In this document: positions 1 through 11,579 of the stretch, piece by piece
How the letters are laid out: each line of letters begins with the position of its first letter
Position numbering within the stretch: the first letter of the stretch is position 1
NCBI GenBank assembly: GCA_016584495.1
Contig: WAID01000003.1
Coordinates: forward strand, 1,798,001-1,862,000
Direction: 5' to 3'
DNA length: 64,000 nt
DNA from: Celoporthe dispersa
Taxonomy: Eukaryota; Ascomycota; Sordariomycetes; Diaporthales; Cryphonectriaceae
The notes under the pieces: model-generated
Database searches by the model: none
Told to the model about the DNA's origin: nothing
Seen by the model: only the letters and a program-made list of their open reading frames with translations
Made by a program: the position numbers and the translations under genes

Positions 1-923
1 TCCCGTGCCTCCTCTGCCGGCTGGAGCCTATGGCGCGTGGGGTGTTGTCGACGCGTCTTTGAGGTGCAACAGCCAGGCGACAAGAAAGAGACGCGTCAAA
101 AACAGCCGCCGCGGTGTCAGCTGATCCGCGGTGGCGTCGTCCCAGGCCAACCACCCAGAACTTCCAGGGGCAAAGCACACTGCGGGGCCGGGCCGGGGCC
201 CCTAACCACCCACCCCTTCCCCCCTTGTGCGAGGGCGAGGTGCCTCCTGCGGTACGTACTCCTAGCGTTTCAGTGGAGTGAATCACTGCACCATCCCCGG
301 TGCAGTGTAGCGCGCTTCTGCCGTGCCGACCCAACCCAAGCCCCAGCTTGCCAGCCATGATTCCTCGGATATACCTTCAAGAAAAGCGCATTCAGCCCCC
401 GACTGCTATTTGCATTGGCGAGGCCCAGTAGAGCAGGCTCCTAGACTTCTGCCTACTTAATACTTAAAAGTTCCCCATTCCTATCCTACTTTGCCTACTG
501 CTTCCCTTCGCGCTTCATCTCATCCTTCATGCATCTTGCTGCTGGTCTGTCTCTTATCTCTCGCTTCCTTCTTGAGGCGCTAACAATGCTTCCAAAGCCC
601 TGATTGCTGTTCCCAGCATTGCGCTCGTTCCCCTCCCCCCCTCCCCCAAGAGTCTGTTCAGTTCTTGCCCGGTCTTTTTTTCTTTTCTTCGAAAGCTATT
701 GTTATCCTTTTGATTCACTGCTAGGGTGTCTCGCTAATCAGGCGTCGTTGGTACACACCGCAGCCGCAGTTATAAAGCGAGGGTGCTTTGAGTGAGCCGC
801 TGTTTAGGCGACGGTGGAGGACAAATTAAAGTGATCATCGGCTGCTGTCGCATAAAGAGCATTTTCAGGGACTGAAATAATATAACAATTGTGCCTTTCG
901 CGTTACACATCAAGGTTGCTTCT
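1..923. other. Intergenic stretch, left edge
   Basis: No supportable gene. The first 350 bases are GC-rich with short C/G runs; bases 440-720 are pyrimidine-rich. It contains one copy of the 25-bp dispersed repeat (249-273). The short open frames here have no ATG or no protein-like composition. Confidence 0.5.
249..273 (+). repeat. 25-bp direct repeat, copy 1
   Basis: Contains GGTACGTACTCCTAGCGTTT and is identical over 25 bases to 5628-5652 in the same orientation. The bases on either side of the two copies differ. A 25-base identity is not expected by chance in 64 kb. Confidence 0.85.
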
Positions 924-2660
924 CTAACTGATCATCTTTGCCGCTAATGTAACTAGAAGGCCAAACGAGTCGGCGTAAGCATACCATCTGTCGTGTTGAT
1001 TTCCACTCGTTTCCTTCAACTCAGTAAGGTCACTGTTTCTCAGCATTCCATGCATAGCGTTCTTATGGAGGTGTTCTGCATAGTCAGGTGCCCAGTCAAG
1101 CTCGTTCTCGGCATGCCACAGTTTCATTGGAGACGGTGCAGGCGAGGAAGAATACTCGGGCATAGCCGAAGACGGTGCCGCAATTTGTGCATACAAAAGG
1201 CCGTTTATAATAAGTACAGCAGTTGCAGTTCTTATCGTGTCAGCTAAGTCCTCTTGAATTGGTGATATTCGTCTGGCACCACACACACTTACCGACGACG
1301 CGATTCGAAAAATACCCAGTCCTTCCACATGATCGTTTGACCCGTAAGGTCATCAGAGCTGATGATCGTACCAAATTTTGCGGTAAAATGCTGGCATATT
1401 GCCTTCGCCTCTCTATTCGTAAGTACTCTGACTTTCAAAGAGGTTTGCACCACGCCCGCTCACATTAATTGGAAGCCAAAAGTTGAGTATCAAAGTTGGT
1501 ATAGTCGTGGCGTCCCTCGATAATTCTCAGGAGGATATAGATAACGAGAGATTGCAGCGCCTCCAGAACTTCCCACTTGTTAAACCTGTGGTGCTTTTTG
1601 CGTTGGCTCTAGTCAATAATATGGTCCTCTCTATTAATTACTGACCCGAATTGAGGGGCTCTATACGTACTTCGTAAAGGAGTCGCTCCTGTTCGATCCG
1701 GATTAGCCCCCATATCAAGCTCTTATTCATCCGTCGGCCGTGCAGCATCGTCTTCGACAATTTCAGGGCAGCATCGAGGGGACTCGGATTTGCCTTGTCA
1801 TCTTCAGACAAATACTGATATTTCGGGTGGATGAAAGGAGGGACAGAATCCCGGTTGACCATCATGTAGGGGTAGGTACGTAGGATGTGCAGGGCAAGGT
1901 CGGCGGTAAGCTCAAGTTCCGGCTCTGAGAACTTGCGTCGTTCAAACAACGAGGAAGGATCTCGATAGGCCAGCGAAAATGGGGTCGAAGGCGATGGTCG
2001 AACTGCTTGACCTAGGAGAGTATCAATATTGGACGAGTACTGTAGTGCGCCAGTGCTGCTAGAGTCGTCGACATAAGGTCCGAGAGGATTGCCTTCAGCC
2101 GAACCCGTCGTTAGATCAGACAGATGTGACCACTCAGGTCTGAATATGTCATTTTCCCAAGTGAAGGCCGCGAGGGAAAGGTTGCTGTTCGTCGATATCT
2201 CTTCAGGCTCAACAGAAAGGCTGTCGAGGTCGGGCCTAAAGTCTTGTAAAGACTGGGACGGAGTGTTCACTGTGGGTACGCCGGTGAGCTGCAAGGAGGC
2301 CGTTCGCACGGGGCTACCACCACCTGTCTCAAGGGCTAGGTTGGCTACATTTTGGTTGTTCAAAGTGCCTTGATATGTACATAAGACGCTTCTTGAGGCG
2401 CATCGAGAGCAGCCTCCAAGGCCTGGGCTGCAGCGGACCTTGGATCGCACGCATTCATCACAGGCCTTCCTTCTGGGCAGGGGCTCTGATTGATGTTTCT
2501 TGCGGCAATATGAGACATGCTTGCTCTTAGCTCGTGCTACGTAGTGTTAGTTTAGGTCACTTGGCCGCACCGGTAATCTCTTACAATCGGTACCGTTAGG
2601 GTAGCGCTTTTTACAGATGGGACAGTGCAGTGCACTCCTCCGGTTCATCTGCTCCTCCAT
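924..2660 (-). CDS. C2H2 plus Zn2Cys6 transcription factor, possibly damaged
   Basis: A nuclear regulator with two N-terminal DNA-binding modules and a C-terminal fungal transcription-factor domain. The start ATG at 2660 opens a short exon with CPIC (C2H2 first half). After an intron (about 2520-2570) come HVSYC and then a zinc cluster beginning CDECVRSKVRC and continuing CSRC. The middle part (PPFIHPKYQYLSEDD, LIRIEQERLLYE) and, after an intron (1609-1670), NKWEVLEALQSLVIYILLR match C2H2/Zn2Cys6 regulators as I know them. Further exons encode WKDWVFFESRRR and, after a clean intron (1231-1292, branch CTGAC), the C-terminal helices ending at 924. Between 1411 and 1470 the frame meets TAA (1465-1467), and the nearby donor GTGAGC gives no consistent splice phase. 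That junction is either unusual or mutated. Target genes are unknown; the SDR at 3494 is transcribed divergently from it. Confidence 0.75.
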
Positions 2661-3493
2661 TTGGGCGGGATAAGACTTGTTGTCTCCGGGACTCGAGAGG
2701 TGTATCGGGGAAGCAGAAGGGCTTTTCCCCCAACTGACTACGGAATTCCGTGGTACATTGCCACAAACACGTGCCGCTTTGATTAATAATGACGATGCAC
2801 TTACTAAGTATTACATAGGTGGACTCCAGGGGTAGGGACGCAATAGATTCGCGGCTCCATCGAATCTTAGGTAAGCATAGCACAATGTACCTATACCTAC
2901 AGTATGATGACGGGTATAGCCACTATAATATCAAGTACCCATTCTAATGGACAAAAAGTTTGCATACTTGCTATGGCCCTCTGCGTTCCACTCGCTACAA
3001 GCAAGGTTTACTGTATGGGCTCAACAGCTCATGCTAGCTCGGCTTGTGCTGGCTCTAATAGGGGGGTAGGGGTAAAGCAGGTAGAAGGAGGATAAGTAAA
3101 ACAGGTAACTAAGCAAGCAGGTTTATATTAATTACTAATTAACTAAGACACAGCAGTATTTGTGGTATTGAAGTTTGTACGCACTTGCAGCGGTTAGGAA
3201 GTCCATGCACCTCCGAGGTTGGGGGGGGGGGAGGGGTGAGTTAATAATCTAGGGGAGCATCGATGGGACAGTTCCGAGATATGTTAGCAAATTTTCCGGA
3301 GATGTCCCACGGAGAATGTGCTAGATGATCATCTCGTATGCCTTGTAGATTGAGACTGGCTTCAAGGCTAGCCCAAAGAAAAGATATTTAAGAGGAGGCA
3401 TCTCGATCAATGGATGGCCAGATCTATCAATACTCTGCGTGTTCAGTCACATCAGTTATCTCTGACAGAATCTTTCCGACTTTGCCCGCAAAC
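2661..3493. promoter_or_regulatory. Divergent intergenic region, regulator / SDR
   Basis: This 833-bp spacer separates two divergently transcribed genes, so it should hold both promoters. It is relatively AT-rich, with a G/A-rich tract near 3221-3236 and a TATTTAA-like element at 3384-3391, about 105 bp before the SDR ATG. I see no gene in it. Confidence 0.45.
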
Positions 3494-4486
3494 ATGGCTG
3501 CTCCTTTTTTCCCATCACTTACCAAGGTGTATCATGGCGAATCTTACCCAGCCATATCACCATCGCGCCCTGAGCTTTCAGCGAAAGGAAAGGTTGTTGT
3601 CATCACCGGCGGTGGCACTGGCATCGGCGCTAGCATCGCAAAGGCCTTTGCAGCCGGCGGAAGCACCAAGATAGCTATTATTAGCAGGACTGAGAAGAAA
3701 CTTGTCGCGACCAAAGATGCTATCGAAAAGGAGTTCTTAGGCACCGAAGTTCTGGCCGTGCCTGCCGACATCACCAACGCGGAGCAGGTCAATGACGCTT
3801 TCGCTAAGATTGACCAAACCTTTGGCAAGGTCAATGTGTTCGTCTGCAACTCCGGGTTCCTGCCAGCTAGTCAGCCTGTACTCAGCTCAGGTTTCGATGT
3901 GCAGGAGTGGTGGACCGGATTCACCACCAACGTTCTAGGAGCGTTGTATTCGGTCCAAGGATTCATCAAACATGCAGCCGAAGGAGCCTGTATTCTGCAC
4001 ATCTCAACTTGCATTGCCCATATGCCACCGCTTGCACCTGGTATGTCTGGCTATGCCGCAAGTAAAATGGCCTCGACAAAGTTATTCGACTACTTGGCGT
4101 TGGAGAATCCCGGGCTACACATCGTCAACGTTCACCCCGGTCTCATCGAGACCGATATGAATCGCAAGAGCGGATATCCTAGCACGGATCACAGTAAGTC
4201 AACTGACATCTTCTTTTTGCTTTGCTCGCTCCATTTCTCTGTCAGATTAGTCAAGCGCTTTTGAGTCACTATGGAAAACGAAACTAATAGTAGAGTAGTT
4301 GATTTGCCTGGCCACTTCTGCTTATGGCTAGCTAGTCCCGAAGCCTCCTTTCTCAGGGGCAAGTACGTATGGGTGAACTGGGATGTGGACGAATTGAAGG
4401 CTAGAAAGGAGGAAATACTGAGCACCGATCTACTGGATACGAAGCTTGGCGGAGTTTCTTTTGTTGGCTGGGAACTGCCAGCGTAA
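3494..4486 (+). CDS. Short-chain dehydrogenase/reductase (classical SDR)
   Basis: A NAD(P)-dependent oxidoreductase of about 306 residues; its substrate cannot be read from sequence. The Rossmann glycine motif is TGGGTGIG near residue 38, followed by the NSG motif, a catalytic Ser in ILHISTC and the YAASK catalytic pair. The N-terminus MAAPFFPSLTKVYH and the C-terminus HFCLWLASPEASFLRGKYVWVNWDVDELKAR fit a fungal subgroup in which the tail follows one intron. The donor is GTAAGTC at 4194. The acceptor that best keeps phase is at 4265, giving 921 coding bases, but an acceptor at 4295 also keeps frame. I chose the ATG at 3494 over upstream in-frame codons because it sits directly before the conserved N-terminus. 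The gene is divergent from the regulator at 2660 and lies between the two copies of the 25-bp repeat. Confidence 0.85.
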
Positions 4487-5069
4487 ATAGCAAAACAGCT
4501 CTGAGCAACACCTAGTGGAGTTTGATATAGAGAAATGATTAGTATCTTCGGTATGCAACCTCGCATGTGTCTTGTCTTGGAATAACTTCAAACGCCAACG
4601 CTCTATGTAGAGTTTTTCGTCTGTCTTTCCAGAGTTAATATGAGAACCCAAACCAGTCGTCATAGCGGCATAGGCTCGGACGCTCCAAGCTGTTGTTATG
4701 GAGCTCCAATGACTAGCGCCACGGGCGACAGCATATTCTTCACGATGCTTCCCCCAGAGCCGTGTAGGTATATTCCTGTTACAGCGCTCGGTGGCCGAAC
4801 AGCGCATTATTCGTGGACCCCCTTTGACCTCATGAGGCAAGCGCTGGATGGGGTATGTATGTAGATACTGGACGAATGCCTCGGAAGACTTTATCGTTCC
4901 CGCAATCGACGAGTGCATAGTAACGCAATAATTTGGCGCCGTCGGGACCTGGCAGGACAAGGATTTGAACCAGCACACGCCTGGCGCTTGAGGGTGGCTA
5001 CGGTCGTGCCGCCTAGCAGAGTATTGGATGGGATTTGATACCAGACTGCGCACACACTAGATGTCTATG

Positions 5070-5378
5070 CTAATCGATGGGTGTAGCTATATCAAAGGCA
5101 ACCAAGTCCTCTACAGCGGCAAGACTTTCCACACCCGCATCAGCAACTAGCAGCATGTACTTCTCTGTCTTATTAAGCTTACAGTTCCTGCTCTGAAGAG
5201 TCCGGACAAACTCGATACGAGAGCCCTAGGCGTCCCTCTTGCTGCCTGCTGCGCGCATCAGCTTCTCGCATAGCTTGAGCAGCTCCTGAAGCTTGTACGT
5301 CAGGCGCTGGCCCGAGGGAAATTGTTCCTCGCTCCGGTAGCGATGCTCTATTGCGACAGCCTTCGTGTTAGCTTAGTT
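5070..5378 (-). pseudogene. Coding-like relic with one in-frame stop, unknown family
   Basis: On the minus strand one frame reads about 100 codons of ordinary protein composition, with motifs such as HRYRSEEQFPSGQRLTYKLQ and LLKLCEKLMRA, then a TAG at 5226-5228, then EFVRTLQSRNCKLNKTEKY and LLVADAGVESL, ending at TAG 5070-5072. The frame has no credible ATG. The internal TAG could derive from CAG by a CpA to TpA change, the transition typical of RIP. I do not recognise the family; a transposon fragment is possible. Confidence 0.3.
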
Positions 5379-5627
5379 CTGTGAGTGCTGTTGGTGCTAC
5401 GCCCTTTCTATCTTTTTTTTTGAAAAAAAATTAGCTAAAAAGCGAGGCATTTGAATATTTCGGATGCAATTTATTATGAAGGATGCGCGCTTTGCGGCGA
5501 AGAATAGCTATGTTGGAGATATGTAGCTGAAGATGTAGGGTGGCTTGGCTGAGAGATTGCGTTAGGCCACCGTTTTGATCAAGCGTAACGGCAAGAATTC
5601 CTGTCAGTCCGCTAGCACTACCCTTGA

Positions 5628-5652
5628 GCGGTACGTACTCCTAGCGTTTCAG
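5628..5652 (+). repeat. 25-bp direct repeat, copy 2
   Basis: Identical over 25 bases to 249-273 and in the same orientation. The two copies bracket about 5.4 kb containing the regulator, the SDR and the relic at 5070-5378. Confidence 0.85.
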
Positions 5653-6482
5653 CGCTGGGAGCTTGCCTTGAACAGGGCAGGGCAGGGATCGAGCCCTGGT
5701 TGATGTCCTGCTGTCAGGCTCAATCTGCACTGCCCCTCCTCACCCGCCGCCCAACAGCGAGAGGAATCTCTTGTCTGGACAGGGCAGATGTTGTCTTTCT
5801 CTCTCCCACATACAAGAAGCTCTACATGCCAGCCTCTCACGAACCACAACAGAGAGCATCATTGACTTCCCTCTTTTTGTTCACAATTCCAACCGTCCTG
5901 CTGAGCACTCGTTCTCAGTCTGACGTACCGCCCTCATCTATAGCCTAACCTGGTCCAAGCCCCGCCTAGGCGGTCCCCTCAGGCCATCCCAGATCCTCTT
6001 AGTGGACAGTTCCAATTTCTCATATCCGAGGACTGAATTTCGATACACCTACTCCTCCTTCTCCTTCAGCTCTTTCACCCCTTCTCTTGGCAGGCCGAAG
6101 TTGACGGTCATAACGATATCCTCAAGAGCCTTCTCAATCAATACCTCAGAGAGTGGTATTTCTTATCCGTCTCTAGATTTTCCCAAATACAGCGGCCTGT
6201 CCACAGCTCGTCTTCTGGTCCTCGCCCTGGCTTGGGTATGACTCTGATGTCACCGAGCTGAGCTTCAGTCCGAGCTTCTTGGCTCCCACTCTCGCTAATT
6301 TCCAGGCCTGCCCAACATTTACTTGCCTGATCGTGGCCCCTTTTGAGACTTAGACACCACACTCCAACATTATATACACCTACCTGGACCTCGCCTCAGC
6401 ACTTGCGCTTGAAACTGTCACCTCTCCGAATAACCTCTCTACTTCGCCACAGAGCTTGGTGCCTGTCAACATTTCATCCAGC

Positions 6483-8088
6483 ATGCAGTCGGTGCAGAGA
6501 CAGTTTGGCAAGCTCATGAGCAGGGGCCCTGGCGATAACGCCAAAGTCTCGGTCCTCCTGAATGACTACGAAGATGCTGACCGTGTTCTGGCAAAGGTAA
6601 TCGCAGAGATCCTCCTCCCTTCCCCTGTCCCCAGTAGCCCTTGCTTCGGGGCTCCAGCTGACGCCATCGTCCTCCGACCAGATCATTGAAAGCACGAAAT
6701 CCTGGCAAGAATCATGGAACAGCCTCGTGTCCTCTCAGCTCGACATCGCCGTCGTCTACGCCTCCCTTTACGATCCTATAGTTGGGGCGTCCGACGGTCA
6801 TGGCCGCCCGGCCCAGCAGACTGGGGAGGATCAGCTCCGCCGGACATTCGCGCTCAAGGAGGCGTATACAGAGCTGAGAACCGAACTTGTTGAAGGGATC
6901 CAGTCTATTGAAAAGGAGATCATCAATCCGGCTCTCGACGCCCGAAACTCCATCGCCCCGATACGCAAGACCATAAAGAAGAGGGAGAACAAGAGACTGG
7001 ACGTCGAGAAATGTCAGGACAAGGTCCACAAGCTCCACAGGAAGATGCCCAGGACGCCCAAGGAAGATGCCCAGCTGTCAAAGGCTGAGGACGACCTGTC
7101 TAACCTGAACGAGGTATGCCCGCAGCTCACCCGAGGTCTGCTGCTCTCAACGACTGCCTGCTAACTTCTGGTGTCAGGAGTTTGATATCGCCGATTCCCA
7201 CCTGCGGGAGACGCTGCCCCCATCATCCAAGCCACGTTCAGCCTCATCCCGCCTCTGCTCGCGACGCACGTCCGTATTCAGAACCAGCTGCTCGGCCTGT
7301 ACTACACAGTCTTGCACGGATACTGCGAAGAGAATGGTTTCCAGTCTCCGTCGCCTCCCATGGATCAGGTCATCGCGTGCTGGAACGATGCTTACCAGCC
7401 AGCCAAGAAAGAGGTCGAGGCAGTACCCATGATCGCGCGGGGGAGGGGGATCAGGGAACCCCTGAGACTCAACAACGATGACAGTGCCCAGGGAGGCCGG
7501 AAGCTCTCTGCGCCTCCCCCCTCCTTCGACGGCATGCGCCGTACATCCACCGGTCTCATTCCAGGGTCTGGTGGACCACGGCGAGTTCCTTCGAATACAT
7601 CGTTGCGGTCGAACCCGTCGCCACAACCGAGTCCGAATATTGGTCCGAGACCAGACCTGAAAAGTCCCGGCTACGGTGGTCATCTCAGGCCCACGGACTT
7701 TACCACAGCGAGCGACCTGGGCAAGTCACCGGGTCGGGTGTCCCCGCAGCAGCTGCGGCAGTCGACAGCGGAGGGCTACTTTGCCAATCGCATCCCGTCA
7801 TCCCCCGCGGCGTCGGTCACATCGACCCTCTCGCAGAGCAGCACTAATGCGGCGGCGGCCAAGAAGAAACCGCCCCCGCCCCCTCCAAAGCGGATACCTA
7901 GTGGCAGGCTCGAGGAGTTCGTGATTGCACAGTACGATTTCGCGGGCCAGGGCGCGGGCGACCTGTCCTTCCGCGAGGGAGACCGGATCAAGATCGTGAA
8001 GAAGACGAACACGGACCAGGACTGGTGGACGGGCGAGCTGAGAGGAGCCAAGGGCAGCTTTCCTGCGAACTACTGCAAGCCCGCCTAG
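6483..8088 (+). CDS. RVS167: Rvs167/Hob1-type BAR-SH3 protein, with apparent frameshift
   Basis: A membrane-curving amphiphysin-like protein of endocytosis and cortical actin patches. Exon 1 (6483-6596) begins MQSVQRQFGKLMSRGPGDNAK, the conserved amphipathic start of the BAR domain. Exon 2 (6682-7113) carries the coiled BAR helices, with YASLYDPIV and RRTFALKEAYTELR. Exon 3 (7178-8088) starts EFDIADSHLRETLP and later reads RIQNQLLGLYYTVLHGYCEE. It then has a Gly/Pro/Ser-rich linker, a PPPPPPKR stretch and a C-terminal SH3 domain (IAQYDFAGQGAGDLSFREGD, DWWTGEL, GSFPANYC). The two halves of exon 3 are in different frames. One missing C in the run at 7217-7221 restores the frame and gives a 485-residue protein, a usual length for the family. 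All three exons are otherwise phase-consistent. Confidence 0.92.
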
Positions 8089-10095
8089 CGCGCGCGCACT
8101 ACTATCTGAAGATCACAATGAAGGCATCGTTCCTGAGTACCGGACACCCAGGATGAGGACTGACAGGGTGACGGCGTGGTTGTCGGGGGAAATCATACTT
8201 GGCCTCCTCAGATCACAACCTCGCGCCCTGGTTCTATAAGCACGCCTGAGAAGCTGCTAACAGTATCCGTTAATCACCCGGACAGGGCTGCACTGCCGGT
8301 GGCTGCGCAAGTCCGCCTCCACCCTCAACATCAAGACCTATATAGCATCGGCATACTGAATATCAGAATGACTCTCAAACAGTGCAGGCACAAGACATGT
8401 GAGGCGCAGAGGCCCTGTTTTGTGGACGCGAGAAAGTGGAGTTTTGACGGGAGATCACTTGCTAAGCGATCTTGCTCTCAGCGGAAGATGACGTGGTGGT
8501 GGTGGTAGAGGATCGGGCCCACAGATCCGGCTGTAGTGCTTCTTCATACATACCCCAAGACGGACGTGACTACGTGGTGCATACATAGTAGTATCTCTCA
8601 CAGGGTGTACACACACACACAGAGAGAGAGAGAGAGATTTCGAGAGAGAGATTGTGAGCTTTATGCGGAAGGCCCGTCAGATTCGTCCATCGCAATCTGT
8701 AGGTGGCAGGCTGGGGACCTGTATTTTGCAGGATGAGGCTCTGCAACCAACTCCAGCGAACGAACGGGTCCATAGCCTCCTCTTTTTCCTCGTCCCAAGC
8801 AGGGAGAAAAAAAAAAGAGACGGAGGAAAAGAGAATAAGGGGAAAGTAGAGTGTGGGGTCATGCCTGCATGAAAAGGAGGAGCTTGATGGTCCTTCTCCG
8901 CCCGCCCAGGTCCAGCACCACAGCCATTGCCTCGTGTTGATTGGCGAATGGCCTGAAGCCCCCGGGTTTCGCAACTGCGCGGATACGACGATAGATTATG
9001 AGTCAAAGTGAGCACGCTGTAAGACCGGTGCCGATTGGGGGCTGCAATTGGGGGTCCGTCAGCAACTGCTCCGTAGCATTTGGATGGCCTTGGTGAGGAT
9101 TCAGCCATTCTCTCGCCGAAATCTACTCGATGTAACCCTGTCTGGGCCAATGGCAGGGCGGGATGGGGACCCGCCCAGGCTGACAGGTACGCGGGCGGGC
9201 CTGCGGGTGAGATACAAAGATACTTCTCTGTGTGCCCGAGTTCTGGTGCGACCCGAGAGTCCCGCACTAGTAAGTCCATCCTGCCTGTCAAGTAGCCACT
9301 ACGAGGGGCGAGCCTTACTACATTTGTCTCGCCGACTGTGCTTGAGAGTCGGACTGCGCCATGTCCAACTTGGGAAGGCTTCCATAGTTTCAAGGCCGCA
9401 AGATATCAAGAAGATGACTCCCTCCCGAGGACCACGCCCGTTCGTCTCTTTTCCTTTCTCTTTCAGTTTTTTCCCTCTCTCTCTCTTTCTCTCTCTATAG
9501 ACGAAGAACATCTCGTATCACATCTCAGGCAGCTATTCTCTCCCCCGCCTGTGAATGAAGAAAGCCTGTGGGGAGCCCTGGCAGCACGACAAGGGAACCA
9601 GTAAGAAACCACACGAAACTGGTCCTACACCTGCCGTTCAGATCTCCTGCTCCGCCTCTTTCTTCCACCCCCCTCAGCGCTTATTGCCGCTATCGCCGTA
9701 TAGTAGGTCTCTGACAGATCCACCAACCAACGACTGCTGAGCAACGGCTAGCCTGGAAACAACGTACGGAACGCAGAATCAAGACTAGCCTGGCTCTCGA
9801 GTCCTCGCGAAACTTGGATCCCGCAGCACAAGACGACAGGCCAGACGCCCCCCCCCCAAAAACCCATTCCAGACATCGAATCTGGTAAGTTCAGGGCACA
9901 TTGATGTCGATAGCCTCAAACAGGGCGGCCATTCCACAAACTCTAGTAGAGGCCAATCGGCTAACTGAGTGGCGTGGCACAAGCGGTTATCATCATCTTA
10001 TCCTGAGATAAGACAACATATCATTAAACCTCACCCAAAAAACCACCATCACCTTGGATCCATCTTGCCGGCTTCTCGGCGACAGTCTTGTACCA
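8089..10095. other. Long intergenic region upstream of the zinc-motif gene
   Basis: Two kilobases without a supportable gene. It contains a CA/GA microsatellite (about 8610-8655), an A9 run near 8810, a CT-rich promoter-like tract (9442-9500) and C9 at 9848-9856. The 238-codon minus-strand frame at 8677-9393 spans simple sequence and shows no domain, so I do not call it. Confidence 0.5.
9997..10012. promoter_or_regulatory. Inverted pair of GATA-factor sites
   Basis: CTTATC and GATAAG form an inverted pair separated by four bases, 84-99 bp before the ATG at 10096. Fungal GATA factors (nitrogen, light and development regulators) bind such motifs, and close pairs are common in real targets. The location may be within the 5' leader, so function is an inference. 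Confidence 0.35.
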
Positions 10096-11547
10096 ATGGC
10101 CAGCATGTCGCGCACCACCTCCGCCAGCCCTCCCAAGGGCTTCTCCGTGCTCCAGCCTACCCTCGGTGCCCCTCTGTCTTGGATGCCCGCGGTCGGAACC
10201 GCAGAGCTGGAGCAGCTCATTCACGCCTACCTGCCCGGTCCCGCCTCTGCCCAGGAGAAGCGAGCCGCCATCTCCATGGACTTCTTCGAGCACTCTGCCC
10301 AGACCGGGGACAATTTCAAGTACTACCCCGTCAGCGCCGCCAGCCGCTCTCCGGCCAGCTCTTCTGCGTACAACACCTCTCCGGCCATGTCCGACCTGAG
10401 CTACTACAGCTCCCCATCGCAGTCCTCCACCCCGTCCTTCTCGGCCGCAAGCATGACCCGCCGCTCCTCCCAGAAGTCTCCTGCTGCTGCGAAGGCTGGT
10501 GAGCGCACCGACTTCTCCCACCTGCCCGGCATGAAGATTATGACTGCCGCCGGCGAGGACGTGACCAACTCCGCCTCCAGGGGGTGCAAGACCAAGGAGC
10601 AGCGCGAGCACGCCCACCTCATGAGGGTGCTCAAGGCCTGCGACGCCTGCAAGAAGAAGAAGATCCGCTGCGACCCGAGCCACAAGCGGAGATCGGCATC
10701 CCAGGCCAAGGGCGCCAAGCCGGAGCCTGCTACCAAGGCGACAAAGAAGGCCAGAAAGTCCCCGCCGACGCCCTCGTCCCAGTCAGCGGCATCGTCATTC
10801 ACACCTGCTCGCGAGGCATCTTTCGACCTGGACATGATGGGTGACCTCGCTGGCTCTTCTCTTGACCAGCCGTGGGACGAGTTCCTGTCCTTCAACGACG
10901 ACCCCATCAATGCCACCATCCCCCAGGATTTCTATGGCGCCGTGCCGCAGGACTTCGACTTCTTCCTAGGCGCCGACAACCAGTTCTCTCCAGCCAACTC
11001 GGGCTCTTCCGGCTTCGCCGACTCTCCAGCTCTGCCACTGACGCCGGCCGCCCCAGCTCTCCTCCCCCAGGCCGATCTCACTGCCTTCAGCGACAGCTCG
11101 CTATATGTACAGGCAGGCGGCCTGGAGCCTACCCTGCCATACCTGAACGATGGTACCCACGGCAGCAACTATGTCGACTTCAACCTCTACTCGCCTCCGT
11201 CTGGCTTCCTCGACGAGGAGCCCCAGAAACTGAAGGCGGGCGGCAAGAGGAAGGCATCTGCTGCTCAAGACGCGTCGTCGCGGTCCCAACCCACCGGCCC
11301 CAGCACCAGCTCTCCCGCTGGCCTGGACGAGTCACAACCATCCACCAGCCTCCGTGATGGTCAGCAGTGGCGTATTGATCACTCTCGATCCACCTCCTTC
11401 CCACCGGCTGGACTAGAGTGGCAGGGCTCGGGCGTTGTGGAGCAGCAGGCCGGAGGTTTCTCCCTCGATCTGCTAGATGAAAGCTTCTGTATCCAAAGAC
11501 CATGGCACGCTAATGATGGCGGCCATGGCGATGCCCGCGCCGTCACA

Positions 11548-11579
<32 letters not shown>

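Larger units (their letters stand above)
4487..6482. other. Intergenic stretch with coding relic and 25-bp repeat
   Basis: No intact gene. A protein-like relic lies at 5070-5378 on the minus strand. A T8/A8 stretch is near 5415-5430. The second 25-bp repeat copy is at 5628-5652, after which base composition becomes GC-rich. The open frame on the minus strand over 4430-5053 overlaps the SDR end and has no recognisable domain. Bases 5950-6480 should hold the promoter and leader of the Rvs167 gene. Confidence 0.45.

Noticed and set aside
4950..5030. tRNA gene on the minus strand (GGTTCAAATCC B-box-like motif)
   Set aside because: The T stem does not pair, no good A box lies at the right distance and no acceptor stem forms.
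4430..5053. 207-codon minus-strand frame
   Set aside because: Overlaps the 3' end of the SDR gene and has no recognisable motif.
8677..9393. 238-codon minus-strand frame upstream of the zinc-motif gene
   Set aside because: No ATG-supported conserved start, and composition is that of GC-rich spacer.
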